DNA of 64,000 bases from Mycobacterium sp. SMC-8. Its GTDB lineage: Bacteria > Actinomycetota > Actinomycetes > Mycobacteriales > Mycobacteriaceae. The notes under the pieces are model-generated. The model did no database searches. It saw nothing but the letters and a program-made list of their open reading frames with translations, and was not told where the DNA came from. Below are positions 34,167 to 47,239 of the stretch, piece after piece. The stretch's first letter is position 1. Each line of letters starts with the position of its first letter. The translations under genes and the position numbers were made by a program. The DNA lies in contig NZ_CP079865.1 of assembly GCF_025263565.1 (NCBI RefSeq), forward strand, positions 1,178,001-1,242,000, in the 5' to 3' direction.

Positions 34167-35027
34167 GTGAGATTTGCCTTCAAGACCTCCCCGCAGAACA
34201 CTTCCTGGTCCGACATGCTCACGGTCTGGACGGCCGCCGACGAGATCGACGTCTTCGAGTCGGGCTGGACCTTCGACCACTTCTACCCGATCTTCTCCGA
34301 TCCGACCGGCCCCTGCCTGGAGGGCTGGGTCACGCTGACCGCGCTGGCCCAGGCCACCCGCCGGTTGCGGGTCGGCGTGCTCGTCACCGGGATTCACTAC
34401 CGCCATCCGGCGGTGCTGGCCAACATGGCCTCCACACTCGACGTCGTCTCCGACGGCCGACTCGAACTCGGTATCGGCGCGGGCTGGAACGAGGAGGAAT
34501 CCGGCGCCTACGGCATCGAACTGGGCACGGTCAAAGAGAGATTCGACCGGTTCGAGGAGGCCTGCCAGGTGTTGCGTGGCCTTCTCTCGCAGGAGACCAC
34601 CAGCTTCGACGGCCGGTTCTACCAACTCAAGGACGCGCGCAACGAACCGAAAGGCCCGCAACAGCCGCACCCGCCGATCTGCATCGGCGGCAGCGGCGAG
34701 AAGCGCACCTTGCGTATCACGGCGCAGTACGCCGACCACTGGAACTTCGTCGGCGGGACGCCTGAGGAGTTCGCGCGCAAGCGGGACGTGCTCGCCGGGC
34801 ACTGCGCCGACATCGGCCGCGACCCGCACGAGATCAGACTGTCGGCCCACATCCGGCTGAGCCCCGATCACGATTACGACAGGGCGATCTCCGAGGCCGC
34901 CGCGCTGGGCGAGGAAGGCCTGGACCTGGCCATCATCTACCTGCCGCCGCCGTACGACCCCGCCGTGCTGGAACCGCTGGCCGACAAAATCAGAGGGTCA
35001 GGATTGCTTGACAGCAAACAAGCCTGA
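34167..35027 (+). CDS. F420-dependent LLM-class oxidoreductase
   Basis: 286 aa. Luciferase-like TIM barrel: FKTSPQNTSWSDMLTVW, FDHFYPI, VTGIHYRHPAVLANMASTLD, GRLELGIGAGWNEEE and ICIGGSGEKRTLRITAQYAD. Such proteins use coenzyme F420 (or FMN) for hydride transfer to unknown substrates. GTG 34167 lies 7 nt after TAGAGT (leaderless). Single gene. Confidence 0.9.
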   Translation: MRFAFKTSPQNTSWSDMLTVWTAADEIDVFESGWTFDHFYPIFSDPTGPCLEGWVTLTALAQATRRLRVGVLVTGIHYRHPAVLANMASTLDVVSDGRLELGIGAGWNEEESGAYGIELGTVKERFDRFEEACQVLRGLLSQETTSFDGRFYQLKDARNEPKGPQQPHPPICIGGSGEKRTLRITAQYADHWNFVGGTPEEFARKRDVLAGHCADIGRDPHEIRLSAHIRLSPDHDYDRAISEAAALGEEGLDLAIIYLPPPYDPAVLEPLADKIRGSGLLDSKQA

Positions 35028-35105
35028 GGTCACAGATCGATAACGGTCAAGCAAACAAACCGTCACGGCCGCCCACGCGCCGCGGCCCGGCCGTCGCGGA
35101 GTTCG

Positions 35106-35246
35106 CTAGACGCCGTAGCGCAAGAGCTCGTCGGCGGTGATCAGTCGCTCTGCCTTCGCGGGGAATTCACGGCTCTTGACCGGGTGACGGAACAATGTCC
35201 AGGCGATTCGACCCACCCGTGTCCGGGTAATCGGGTTGAGATACAT
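35106..35246 (-). CDS. 46-aa basic small protein between the LLM gene and gltD
   Basis: Starts MYLNPITRTRVGRIAWTLF and ends with AERLITADELLRYGV. AGGAG lies 8 nt before ATG 35246. Codon use has the GC-rich third position of its neighbours. Basic (ten Arg/Lys) with an amphipathic first half; no full transmembrane segment. No other gene covers this strand. A conserved mycobacterial small protein is likely, but I cannot name it. Confidence 0.65.
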   Translation of the reverse strand: MYLNPITRTRVGRIAWTLFRHPVKSREFPAKAERLITADELLRYGV

Positions 35247-35397
35247 GGCGATTACTCCTGCGGTGTGCAATAGCTGAACCGGGGAGCCACGTTACTCCAG
35301 CCCCCTCGTCAAGTCATTAGATACCTGCCCGTTGGCAAACTGACGCAGGCACGCCGAACGAAAGGTCAGATGTTTCTGCTGTGACTACTGTGACTAG

Positions 35398-35435
35398 AGA
35401 GGTGAGCTGACACCATTTCGTGACAGCTCACCTCT
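35398..35435. terminator. Strong 12-bp hairpin downstream of gltD
   Basis: AGAGGTGAGCTG and CAGCTCACCTCT form a perfect 12-bp stem with a 14-nt loop, 72 bp beyond the gltD stop. No T-run follows on either strand, so it is either a weak terminator or an mRNA-stabilising structure at the end of gltBD. Nothing else is evident in 35247-35506. Confidence 0.5.
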
Positions 35436-35506
35436 TGCCACCGTCGCAAAATCCGCCCCAGGGGCCGTCATAGGCACCGCAAGATGTTACGAAATTGCGA
35501 TCTCGC

Positions 35507-36965
35507 CTACCGCTGCGGAGCAGCCGTCGGCTTGATCGGCGCCGGCAGCGCGGAGTTGCCCATGAGGTAGCGGTCCACCGCGGCGGCCGCCGCGCGGCCC
35601 TCGGCGATGGCCCACACGATCAGCGACTGACCGCGGCCCATGTCACCGGCGACGTACACGCCGGGCACCGACGTCGCGAACGCGTCGTTACGGGTGACGT
35701 TGCCGCGCTCGTTGATCTCCACCCCGAGGTCGGTCAGCAGGCCTTCGCGCTCCGGGCCGGTGAAGCCCATCGCCAGCAACACCAGATCGGCGTCCATCCG
35801 GAAGTCCGTGCCGTCGACCTTCTCGAACTTCCCGGCGTTCATCACGACCTCGTGGCCGCGCAGGCCGGTCACCCGGCCGTCCTCGCCGACGAACTCCTCG
35901 GTGTTGACCGAATAGACGCGCTCGCCGCCCTCTTCGTGCGCCGAGGTCACTCGGTACATGAGCGGGTAGGTGGGCCACGGCGTGGAGTCGGCACGGGTCT
36001 CCGGCGGCCTGGGCATGATCTCGAACTGGTGCACGCTCACCGCACCCTGCCGGTGCGACGTGCCGAGGCAGTCGGCACCGGTGTCACCACCACCGATGAT
36101 GATCACCTTCTTGCCCTTCGCGGTGATCGGAGGCTGACCGTCGGCATCGACCACCGGGTCGCCGAGCTGCACCCGGTTGGCCCACGGCAGGTACTCCATC
36201 GCCTGGTGGATGCCGTCGAGTTCCCGCCCCGGGATCGGCAGATCGCGGCGCGCGGTCGCGCCACCGGCGAGCACCACCGCGTCGAACTCCGAACGCAGTT
36301 GCGCCGCGGTGATATCCACCCCGACGTTGACGCCGGTGCGGAACTCGGTGCCCTCGGCGCGCATTTGGTCGAGGCGCCGGTCGATGTGGCGTTTCTCCAT
36401 CTTGAACTCGGGGATGCCGTAGCGCAGCAGGCCGCCGATGCGGTCGTCGCGCTCGAACACCGTCACCTGGTGGCCGGCCCGGGTCAACTGCTGCGCGGCG
36501 GCCAGTCCCGCAGGACCGGACCCGATCACGGCGACCGTCTTGCCGGTCAGCTTGGTGGGCGGCAATGGGACCACCCAGCCCTCGCCGAAGGCGTTGTCGA
36601 TGATCTCGACTTCGACCTGCTTGATGGTGACGGGGTCCTGGTTGATGCCCAGGACGCACGAGCCCTCGCACGGGGCCGGGCACAGCCTTCCGGTGAACTC
36701 CGGGAAATTGTTGGTGGCGTGCAGCCGCTCGATCGCGTCGCGCCAGCGGCCGGTGCGCACCAGGTCGTTCCACTCCGGGATGAGGTTACCCAGTGGACAT
36801 CCGTTGTGACAGAACGGAATACCGCAGTCCATACAGCGGCCGGCCTGCGCCTTGAGCGTGTCGTGGGAGAAGTCCTCGTAGACCTCTTTCCAGTCCTTCA
36901 GACGCAGGTCCACCGGACGCCGCTTCGGCGTCTCGCGCTCGGTGATCTTCAGAAAGCCGCGGGGG

Positions 36966-36973
<8 letters not shown>
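35507..36973 (-). CDS. gltD: Glutamate synthase [NADPH], small subunit
   Basis: 488 aa. N-terminal iron-sulfur region [17 protein letters not shown] and [12 protein letters not shown] bind two [4Fe-4S] clusters. FAD motif [15 protein letters not shown] (about 150) and NADPH motif [14 protein letters not shown] (about 290) follow; the C-terminal [18 protein letters not shown] closes the FAD site. Passes electrons from NADPH to GltB. ATG 36973 overlaps the gltB stop by 8 bp. Equivalent to Rv3858c. Confidence 0.97.
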
Positions 36974-41573
<4,600 letters not shown>

Positions 41574-42155
41574 TCCCACCTACCTCTATATGCACGCGTC
41601 TCGGCGGAGAGTTACGGACGGCAACCGTGGACGAGAGCGTTAGCCGGTTCTGCGATGGGGGCGCCTTCGTGCAGCACTGAACGACGGCCCTTTTTCCCAT
41701 GCGCCACAAGTGCTCAAAACGATATGACAAAGGGCCCCTGACATGCCAACTTAGCCCTACCTAACAACGTTCGCCGGGTGCTCCCCGGTCACGGACAGCG
41801 AATTCTCAGGTCACAACTGAATAACGTTGCTGCGCCGCTATTTTCGGCTGCAATCACCGCGGGGGCGGCCAGTGCGAACTGGATCACATCTGGGGCGCCA
41901 CTGCGATGTAACTTTGCTGAGCTACCCAGCAAGGTGCCTCTGCGCTGCATCGATGAGTGTAGATATCTTTGCGCAAAGCCTTTCCGGATTCTTAGGAAAC
42001 TCGATCCGCCGGCCGGACGGCCCTGTCCGCCGCCGGCAAACTCACCCGCCGGCGGGCCACATCTGCACGCCGACCCCCTCGGCACTGAAAGGCCCTGGGC
42101 GCCAACATCTTCGGCAATCCCAGAATGGACGTCAGTTCCGGGCCGACGTTCTCAT
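41574..42155. other. Divergent intergenic region of gltB, with IdeR-like box and hairpins
   Basis: No gene seen. At 41746-41764 CCAACTTAGCCCTACCTAA matches the IdeR consensus at 13 of 19 positions. GGCCCTTT (41686) and AAAGGGCC (41729) could pair in the gltB leader. Further right are the palindrome CTTTGCGCAAAG (41967-41978) and a GC stem CCGCCGGC / GCCGGCGG (42031-42056). GAGGTAGGTGGGA precedes the gltB start. Confidence 0.5.
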
Positions 42156-42172
42156 ATACCCCGCAGGGGTAT
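42156..42172. promoter_or_regulatory. CsoR-like operator at the thioesterase start
   Basis: ATACCCCGCAGGGGTAT is a perfect 7-bp-arm dyad with a 3-bp spacer, the form recognised by CsoR/CstR-family copper or persulfide sensors. It overlaps ATG 42171, or lies 32 bp before the alternative GTG 42204. No CsoR gene is in the window. Confidence 0.6.
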
Positions 42173-43004
42173 GAGTGCGCGCCCCGGCGGTCAAGCTGCA
42201 AGTGTGCCGTATCCGCTGAACACGCCACTGGGTCGCTTCGGGATCGAGACGGCCGAGGAGCACAGCGACCGCTGCGTCGCGTCCATCCCGGCCGCCGGTC
42301 TGGTCAACCCGCTGACCGGTGCCGCCACCACCGCTCCGGTGGCGATGCTGGTCGACCACGCCGGCGGGCTGATCAACCACGCGCGCCGCAGTCCCCGGGA
42401 GTGGACGGTGTCCAGCGAACTGTCCCTCGAACTGGTGCCCGAGGCCGCCGACATCATCGCGGCGGCGCCCGGGCGCGACGTGGTCGCGGTGGCCACGCCG
42501 CTGGGCCGCAAGGGGCTGGTCGCGCTGAGCGTGTGCGAACTGAGCGTGGGCGCCGAGGTGATCGCCACCGCGACGGTCCGGTCGTTCTACATCACCGTGC
42601 CGGACACCTTGGCCCCGTGGCCGGACGGGCCGGGCGGAACGCTGCCGGGTCCCCGCCTGGATCAGCTGATGGCGGTCAGTGTCGGCGAATCCGGTGGCAC
42701 GACAGCGGTTTTGGTCCAGGGTGATGACCCGGTGCTGAACAACAGTGTCGGAGCGGTGCACGGCGGTGTGGCGTCGATGGGACTGGAGTTGGTCGGCAAC
42801 GCCGCGGTGAACCATGGCACGCTGCACGAGTACCGCACCGCGTCACTGCGGGTGAACTTCCTGCGGCCCTTCCACGGCGGCGAACAGTCGCACTACCGGG
42901 CCGAGGCCAGCCACACCGGGCGCAGCAGCGCCGTGGCCGACGCCCGTGCGGTGGGGCGCGACGGCCGGACCGCCATCGCGGCCCGCCTGACCGCCTACCG
43001 GTGA
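42171..43004 (+). CDS. Double-hotdog acyl-CoA thioesterase (PaaI family)
   Basis: 277 aa with two hotdog domains: the first (about 20-140, TAPVAMLVDHAGGLINHARR, VSSELSLEL) and the second (about 180-275, NNSVGAVHGGVASMGLELVG, ASLRVNFLRPF), the latter with the usual HGG motif. Hydrolyses acyl-CoA by family. Start is ATG 42171, but GTG 42204 is possible because the CsoR-like dyad covers the ATG. Convergent with dps. Physiological substrate unknown. Confidence 0.85.
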   Translation: MSARPGGQAASVPYPLNTPLGRFGIETAEEHSDRCVASIPAAGLVNPLTGAATTAPVAMLVDHAGGLINHARRSPREWTVSSELSLELVPEAADIIAAAPGRDVVAVATPLGRKGLVALSVCELSVGAEVIATATVRSFYITVPDTLAPWPDGPGGTLPGPRLDQLMAVSVGESGGTTAVLVQGDDPVLNNSVGAVHGGVASMGLELVGNAAVNHGTLHEYRTASLRVNFLRPFHGGEQSHYRAEASHTGRSSAVADARAVGRDGRTAIAARLTAYR

Positions 43005-43070
43005 GCGCCGCCGGGGAACCCGTCGCCCACCCGGTGCGAGGCGACGTGCTCCCCGGCGGCAGTCGCGGCG

Positions 43071-43619
43071 TTACGAGTTCTTCTTGGCCTTCGACGCCGC
43101 GGACTTCTCCGTCTCGGCGCCTTCGTTGACCAACTGCCCCCCGGAGTTCTCCAGGTGCGCCCGGACGAACCACTGGAACTTCTCCAGCTCGGCGGCATGG
43201 CCGATCAGCATGTCCTCGGACACCGGGTCGAGTTCCCCGAGTCGCTCGATGCTCTTGCGGGTGTCCTCGATGACGCCCACGTAGACCAGATCGAGTGCGG
43301 CTAGGTGCGCCTGCACGGTGTCGCGGTTGACCGAGTAGTCATCCCAGGTGCGGTCGTTGATGATCGCGCCGGGGGTACCCAGCGGCGACTGCCCCAGCGC
43401 GGCGATACGCTCGGCAGCCTCGTCGGCGTAGCCGCGCACCAGCTCGACCTGCGGGTCGATCATCTCGTGGACGCCGATGAAGTTGGGCCCCACCACATTC
43501 CAGTGGACGTGTTTGAGGGTCAGGTGAAGGTCGTTGTACCTGCTGAGCGCTTTCTGCAGCAGCTCGGCGACTTCGGCCCCCTGCTTGTCGGTCAGGCCGG
43601 GAACGGTGAACGCAGTCAT
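43071..43619 (-). CDS. dps: DNA-protecting ferritin-like protein Dps
   Basis: 182 aa. LHLTLKHVHWNVVGPNFIGV and HEMIDPQVELVRGYADEAAE hold the inter-subunit ferroxidase His/Asp/Glu. The C-terminal tail ends in KSAASKAKKNS, the Lys-rich extension that binds DNA in M. smegmatis Dps1, which this closely resembles. Oxidises and stores iron and coats DNA in starvation. GAAGGAGC precedes ATG 43619; extra upstream codons are ignored. Confidence 0.95.
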   Translation of the reverse strand: MTAFTVPGLTDKQGAEVAELLQKALSRYNDLHLTLKHVHWNVVGPNFIGVHEMIDPQVELVRGYADEAAERIAALGQSPLGTPGAIINDRTWDDYSVNRDTVQAHLAALDLVYVGVIEDTRKSIERLGELDPVSEDMLIGHAAELEKFQWFVRAHLENSGGQLVNEGAETEKSAASKAKKNS

Positions 43620-43657
43620 TACTTGCTCCTTCGCACGATCGACTGTCCCGCCCCGTG

Positions 43658-43681
43658 TACCCGGTGTGTGGGTAGGTAACC
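43658..43681 (-). promoter_or_regulatory. Possible SigF-type promoter of dps
   Basis: On the minus strand GGTTA (43681-43677), a 14-bp spacer and GGGTA (43662-43658) resemble the SigF consensus GGTTT-N15-17-GGGTA; the spacer is slightly short. The dps gene of M. smegmatis is known to be served by extracytoplasmic/stress sigma factors. Confidence 0.4.
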
Positions 43682-43697
43682 ACAAGTGACGCGAAGG

Positions 43698-44609
43698 TCA
43701 CAGATCGGCCAGGCGCGGAATCGACAGGCGCGGGCCGAAGCGCGGTTTGAACGCCAGACCGCTGACTTCGAGCAGCCGCACGGCGCGGTGCCGGTGCGGT
43801 CGCATGGGTTCGAGCAGGTCGATCATCTGCGGGTCGTCGATCGGGCGGCCCAGCAGAGTCCAGCCGACCACCTTGGCCAGGTGGTAGTCGCCGACGGAGA
43901 GCGCGTCGGCGTCTCCGAATGCCCGTTGAGCGGTCTCGGCGGCGGTCCAGATGCCGACCCCGGGCAGCGACATCATCGCGGTGCGGGCCGCCTCGGCGGG
44001 CCGGCCGACCAGCCGCTCCAGGGCGTCGGCGCGTTGCGCACAGCCGACGACGGTGCGCGCCCGGCCGGGGTCGACGTTGGCGAGGTGGAATTCCCACGAC
44101 GGGACGCGCCGCCAGACGTCCGCGGACGGCGGCACCCGCATGTGTTCGGGCGCGGGGCCGGGGGCGGGCGAGCCGTAGCGGGTCACCAACCGGCGCCACG
44201 ACCCGAATGCGTCCTTGCCGACGACCCGCTGTTCCAGGACGGCCGGGATGAGCGCCTCCAGCACCCGGCCGGTGCGGCCCAGCCGCAGGTGCGGCGCCTT
44301 GCGCAGGGCGGCGGCGACCGTGGGTTCCTGCGGATCGAATCCCGAGGTGTCGTCGTCGGCGCCCAGCAGGGCGGACAGCGTGTCGGCGAACTCCGCACCG
44401 CCGGGACCCCACGCTTCGCAGTCGACGACGCCGGGCGCGCCGCGACTGAGCCGCGCGGTGACCGCGCCGCTGCGCATCAGGCTGGTCCGCCAGATCGCTC
44501 CGTCGGGCGCGTCGTGGTAGCACGGGTCGCCCCGGCCGCGGCGCAGCGGAGACAGTGTCCAGCCGAGATTGACGGGGCCGGCGAACGCGACGCTGGCCGA
44601 AATCCGCAT
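43698..44609 (-). CDS. HhH-GPD DNA glycosylase (AlkA-like)
   Basis: 303 aa. Helix-hairpin-helix MSLPGVGIWTAAETAQRAFG, followed by DADALSVGDYHLAKVV with the catalytic Asp in SVGDYH. The N-terminal domain resembles the AlkA barrel. Removes alkylated bases. ATG 44609 was used; GTG 44612 sits directly before it. Six bp after the DUF427 gene, so both are in one leftward operon. Confidence 0.88.
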   Translation of the reverse strand: MRISASVAFAGPVNLGWTLSPLRRGRGDPCYHDAPDGAIWRTSLMRSGAVTARLSRGAPGVVDCEAWGPGGAEFADTLSALLGADDDTSGFDPQEPTVAAALRKAPHLRLGRTGRVLEALIPAVLEQRVVGKDAFGSWRRLVTRYGSPAPGPAPEHMRVPPSADVWRRVPSWEFHLANVDPGRARTVVGCAQRADALERLVGRPAEAARTAMMSLPGVGIWTAAETAQRAFGDADALSVGDYHLAKVVGWTLLGRPIDDPQMIDLLEPMRPHRHRAVRLLEVSGLAFKPRFGPRLSIPRLADL

Positions 44610-44618
44610 CACGTCAGC

Positions 44619-44993
44619 CTAGGGGTCGACGGTGACATCGGCCTTGTCCGCGTAGAAGGCGACGTGACCGGCGATCTGCGCGACGGCGGGGTACGGCTCG
44701 CGGTAGGTCCACACCGCGTCCGGCACGGTCTGGCCGCCGGCGACGATGTCGTAGTAGCCGGCGTCGCCCTTGTACGGACAGTAGGTCGCGGTGCCGCTGG
44801 GACGCAGCCGGTCGGCCGCCACATCGGCCAACGGTATGTACTGCACCGCAGGGTAGGACGCCTCCTGCAACGTGAAGGCGGCATCGGTTTCGGCGATGAC
44901 CTCACCGTTGACCCGGACCACGACGTGGCGGCCGGTAGGTACGACGGTGATGGGATGGGCCGGCGAGGGTTCGCGGACGGGTCGGTCGGTCAT
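44619..44993 (-). CDS. DUF427 domain protein
   Basis: 124 aa. One DUF427 domain: RHVVVRVNGEVIAETDAAF, EASYPAVQYIPLADV, TYCPYKGDAGYYDI (the family hallmark) and GHVAFYADKADVTV. Small beta-rich cytosolic protein; biochemical role unknown. Corresponds to Rv0140 by family. Between the flavoprotein gene and the glycosylase. Confidence 0.9.
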   Translation of the reverse strand: MTDRPVREPSPAHPITVVPTGRHVVVRVNGEVIAETDAAFTLQEASYPAVQYIPLADVAADRLRPSGTATYCPYKGDAGYYDIVAGGQTVPDAVWTYREPYPAVAQIAGHVAFYADKADVTVDP

Positions 44994-45008
44994 GTCACCA
45001 TTGAACGC

Positions 45009-46391
45009 TCAGTGCGGGCGGCCGGCGATCCTGTCCGCCACCACCGCGATGGGCGAGGTGCGCCTGGTGCCGCGAGCCTCGTGCCAGTCGGCGGCCCGGT
45101 AGGTCAGGTACATGCCGCGCACGCCCAGCCAGCGCAGCGGCTCCGGTTCCCAGTTCTTCGCGCGGTGACCGACCCAGGGCAGCGCGGTCAGTTCCGACTC
45201 GCGGCCGCACACCAGGTCGGTCAGCGTGCGCGCGGCGAGGTTGGTCGCGGTGACGCCGTGCCCGACGTAGCCGCCGGCCCAGCCCAGCCCGGTCGAGCTG
45301 TCGAAGTCGACGGCCGCCTCCCAGTCGCGGGGGACGGCCAGCACACCGCACCAGCCGTGCGCGATCGGCACGTGGGACACCTGTGGCAGCACGGCCCTCA
45401 GGGTCGCGGCGAGGCGCGCGATGGTGCGTTCGGGCACCCGCCCGTCCCGGTCGGTGCGGGATCCGAACCGGTAGGGCACGCTGCGCCCGCCGATCGCGAT
45501 GCGGTCGTCGACGGTGCGCTGGGCGTAGAAGAACCCGTGCGCGAGGTCGCCGAGGGTCTCCCGGCCGTGCCACCCGATGGTGTCCCAGAGCTCTGCGGGA
45601 ATCGGGTCCGTCGCGATCATCGAACTGTTCATGGGCAGCCACCGCCGCTTCAGACCCGGCAAGCCGGCGGTGAAGCCCTCGGTGGCCCGCAGCACCACCC
45701 CGGCGTTCACCGCGCCCCACGGCGTGGCGGCGCGGCCCGGTCGGATCTCGGTGACCGGGGACCGCTCGTGGATGACCACGCCGAGCCGTTCGGCGGCGTC
45801 GGCCAGGCCGCGCACCAGGTGCGCCGGCTGGATCCGGGCGCAGTGCGGGTTGTGGTAGGCGGCGACCACGCCGTCGAGCCGGATCCGTCGGGCTGCTTCG
45901 GGTGCGGTCAGCGCTTCGACACCGTCGACCTGCCAGCGACGTTCGGCGTCCAGCGCCGCGGCCAGTCGGGTGGCCTGCGCGGCGTTGCGGGCCACCTCCA
46001 AGGTGCCGCCCTTGACGATGCCGGCGTCGATGCCTTCCCGGTCGGCGACGCCGATCACCTCGTCGACGGCGTCGTTGAGCGCGCGCTGCCACGCGATCAC
46101 CCCGTCGCGGCCATACCGGTGCGCCATGCGCTCACGGTCGCCGGGAACCAGACCCGACAGCCATCCGCCGTTGCGCCCTGACGCCCCGTACCCGGCGAAG
46201 CGCGCCTCCAGCACGACCACGCGCAGCGACGGGTCCGCGCGCTTGAGGTAGTACGCGGTCCACAGGCCGGTGTAGCCGGCGCCGACGATGCAGACATCGG
46301 CGTCCCGGGTCCCCGGCAGCGGCGCGCGGCTGATCGGCAGTCCGTCGAACCAGTGGGACACGTGGCCGTTCACCGGCAAGCGAGTGAGCAC
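45009..46391 (-). CDS. FAD-dependent amine/D-amino-acid oxidase-type oxidoreductase
   Basis: 460 aa. DADVCIVGAGYTGLWTAYYL is the FAD Rossmann motif at about 31; VVVLEARFAGYGASGRNGGW the covalent-site region seen in gamma-glutamylputrescine oxidase-like DAO proteins; LGWAGGYVGHGVTATNLAART closes the FAD fold (quoted in part). Likely oxidises an amine with H2O2 release. GTG 46391 lies 6 nt after GACAAT (leaderless). Head of the DAO-DUF427-glycosylase run. Confidence 0.88.
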   Translation of the reverse strand: MLTRLPVNGHVSHWFDGLPISRAPLPGTRDADVCIVGAGYTGLWTAYYLKRADPSLRVVVLEARFAGYGASGRNGGWLSGLVPGDRERMAHRYGRDGVIAWQRALNDAVDEVIGVADREGIDAGIVKGGTLEVARNAAQATRLAAALDAERRWQVDGVEALTAPEAARRIRLDGVVAAYHNPHCARIQPAHLVRGLADAAERLGVVIHERSPVTEIRPGRAATPWGAVNAGVVLRATEGFTAGLPGLKRRWLPMNSSMIATDPIPAELWDTIGWHGRETLGDLAHGFFYAQRTVDDRIAIGGRSVPYRFGSRTDRDGRVPERTIARLAATLRAVLPQVSHVPIAHGWCGVLAVPRDWEAAVDFDSSTGLGWAGGYVGHGVTATNLAARTLTDLVCGRESELTALPWVGHRAKNWEPEPLRWLGVRGMYLTYRAADWHEARGTRRTSPIAVVADRIAGRPH

Positions 46392-46422
46392 CGACAGATT
46401 GTCGCAGCAGTGCGCTGCGCGC

Positions 46423-47239
46423 TCAGAACGCGTAGCGGTGAAACTGCGCCATCGTCCGCACGCCGGGAATCCGGTTCATCGCCGCGCCCAGCACCCGGTA
46501 GAAGGCCGGGACACGTGCGAACGCGTCCGATTCGAACACCGGAACCCATTGCAACAGACGCGTCCCGGTACGGACTCGAGGATGTCGGCCGGCCCGTTGA
46601 TCGCCCAGTACAGCGTGGAGCCGGAGCGGCGGACCACCGCATTGGACCACTGGAGCTTGATCCCCAGCCAGTTGAACGCGTCGAATTGCAGTTCGCCGGA
46701 CGGGAACCGGTCGACCACCCGCCTCAGCAACGCGATGCCGTCGGTGTCGCGAAGGTACATGGTCAGCCCCTCGCCGAGCACCAGCGTCGGCCTGTCATCG
46801 GCGATGCCGGCAAGCCACGCCGGGTCGGTGACCGACGCTGCCACGACGTGGTACCGGGAGGTGGTCGGGTAGAAGCGCTTCCGCGGCGCCGCCACCTGCG
46901 GGTAGTCGATGTCGTACCAATCGACGCCGTCGCCCGGCGCGATACGAAAGTAGCGGCTGTCCAGACCGCACCCGAGGTGAAGCACCACCGCGTCAGGGCG
47001 CTCGGAGAGGAATTGCCTTGCCCAACAGTCGAAGTGCGCCGAACGCAGGGTGACCGACGGGGCGTTGCGGGTGGTGATCGTCGTCGTCTTCCAGTCGTAG
47101 TCGATCTGGCCGACGATGCTGCGGCCCAGGTGTCGTTGAGCACCGAGCCGGGACTGTCAGCATCGAGCGCCTTGGCGTACAGCGTCGCCAGCATCGTCTG
47201 GGGCGCACCGCGCAGGTCGACGCGCAGCTTGTCGGTCAC
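46423..47239 (-). pseudogene. Class I SAM methyltransferase (LCM-like), two frameshifts
   Basis: Three frames must be joined: TDKLRVDLRGAPQTMLATLY to DTWA (47239 to about 47130), then IVGQIDYDWKTTTITTRNAP through VVLHLGCGLDSRYFRI to ADILESVP, then (from about 46570) TRLLQWVPVFESD to FHRYAF. Each join needs one missing base, and with both restored the gene is 273 codons. LHLGCGLDSR is the SAM site. GTG 47239 overlaps the upstream stop (GTGA), so it was once the last gene of the steroid-type operon. Real decay or two sequencing errors. Confidence 0.75.

Noticed and set aside
33544..34871. A 444-codon minus-strand frame that would extend across the LLM oxidoreductase gene
   Set aside because: It overlaps both the TIGR03086 and LLM genes in other frames and has no domain of its own.
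35398..35435. A riboswitch in the gltBD region
   Set aside because: The hairpin is downstream of gltD, not in the leader, and no conserved aptamer pattern is visible.
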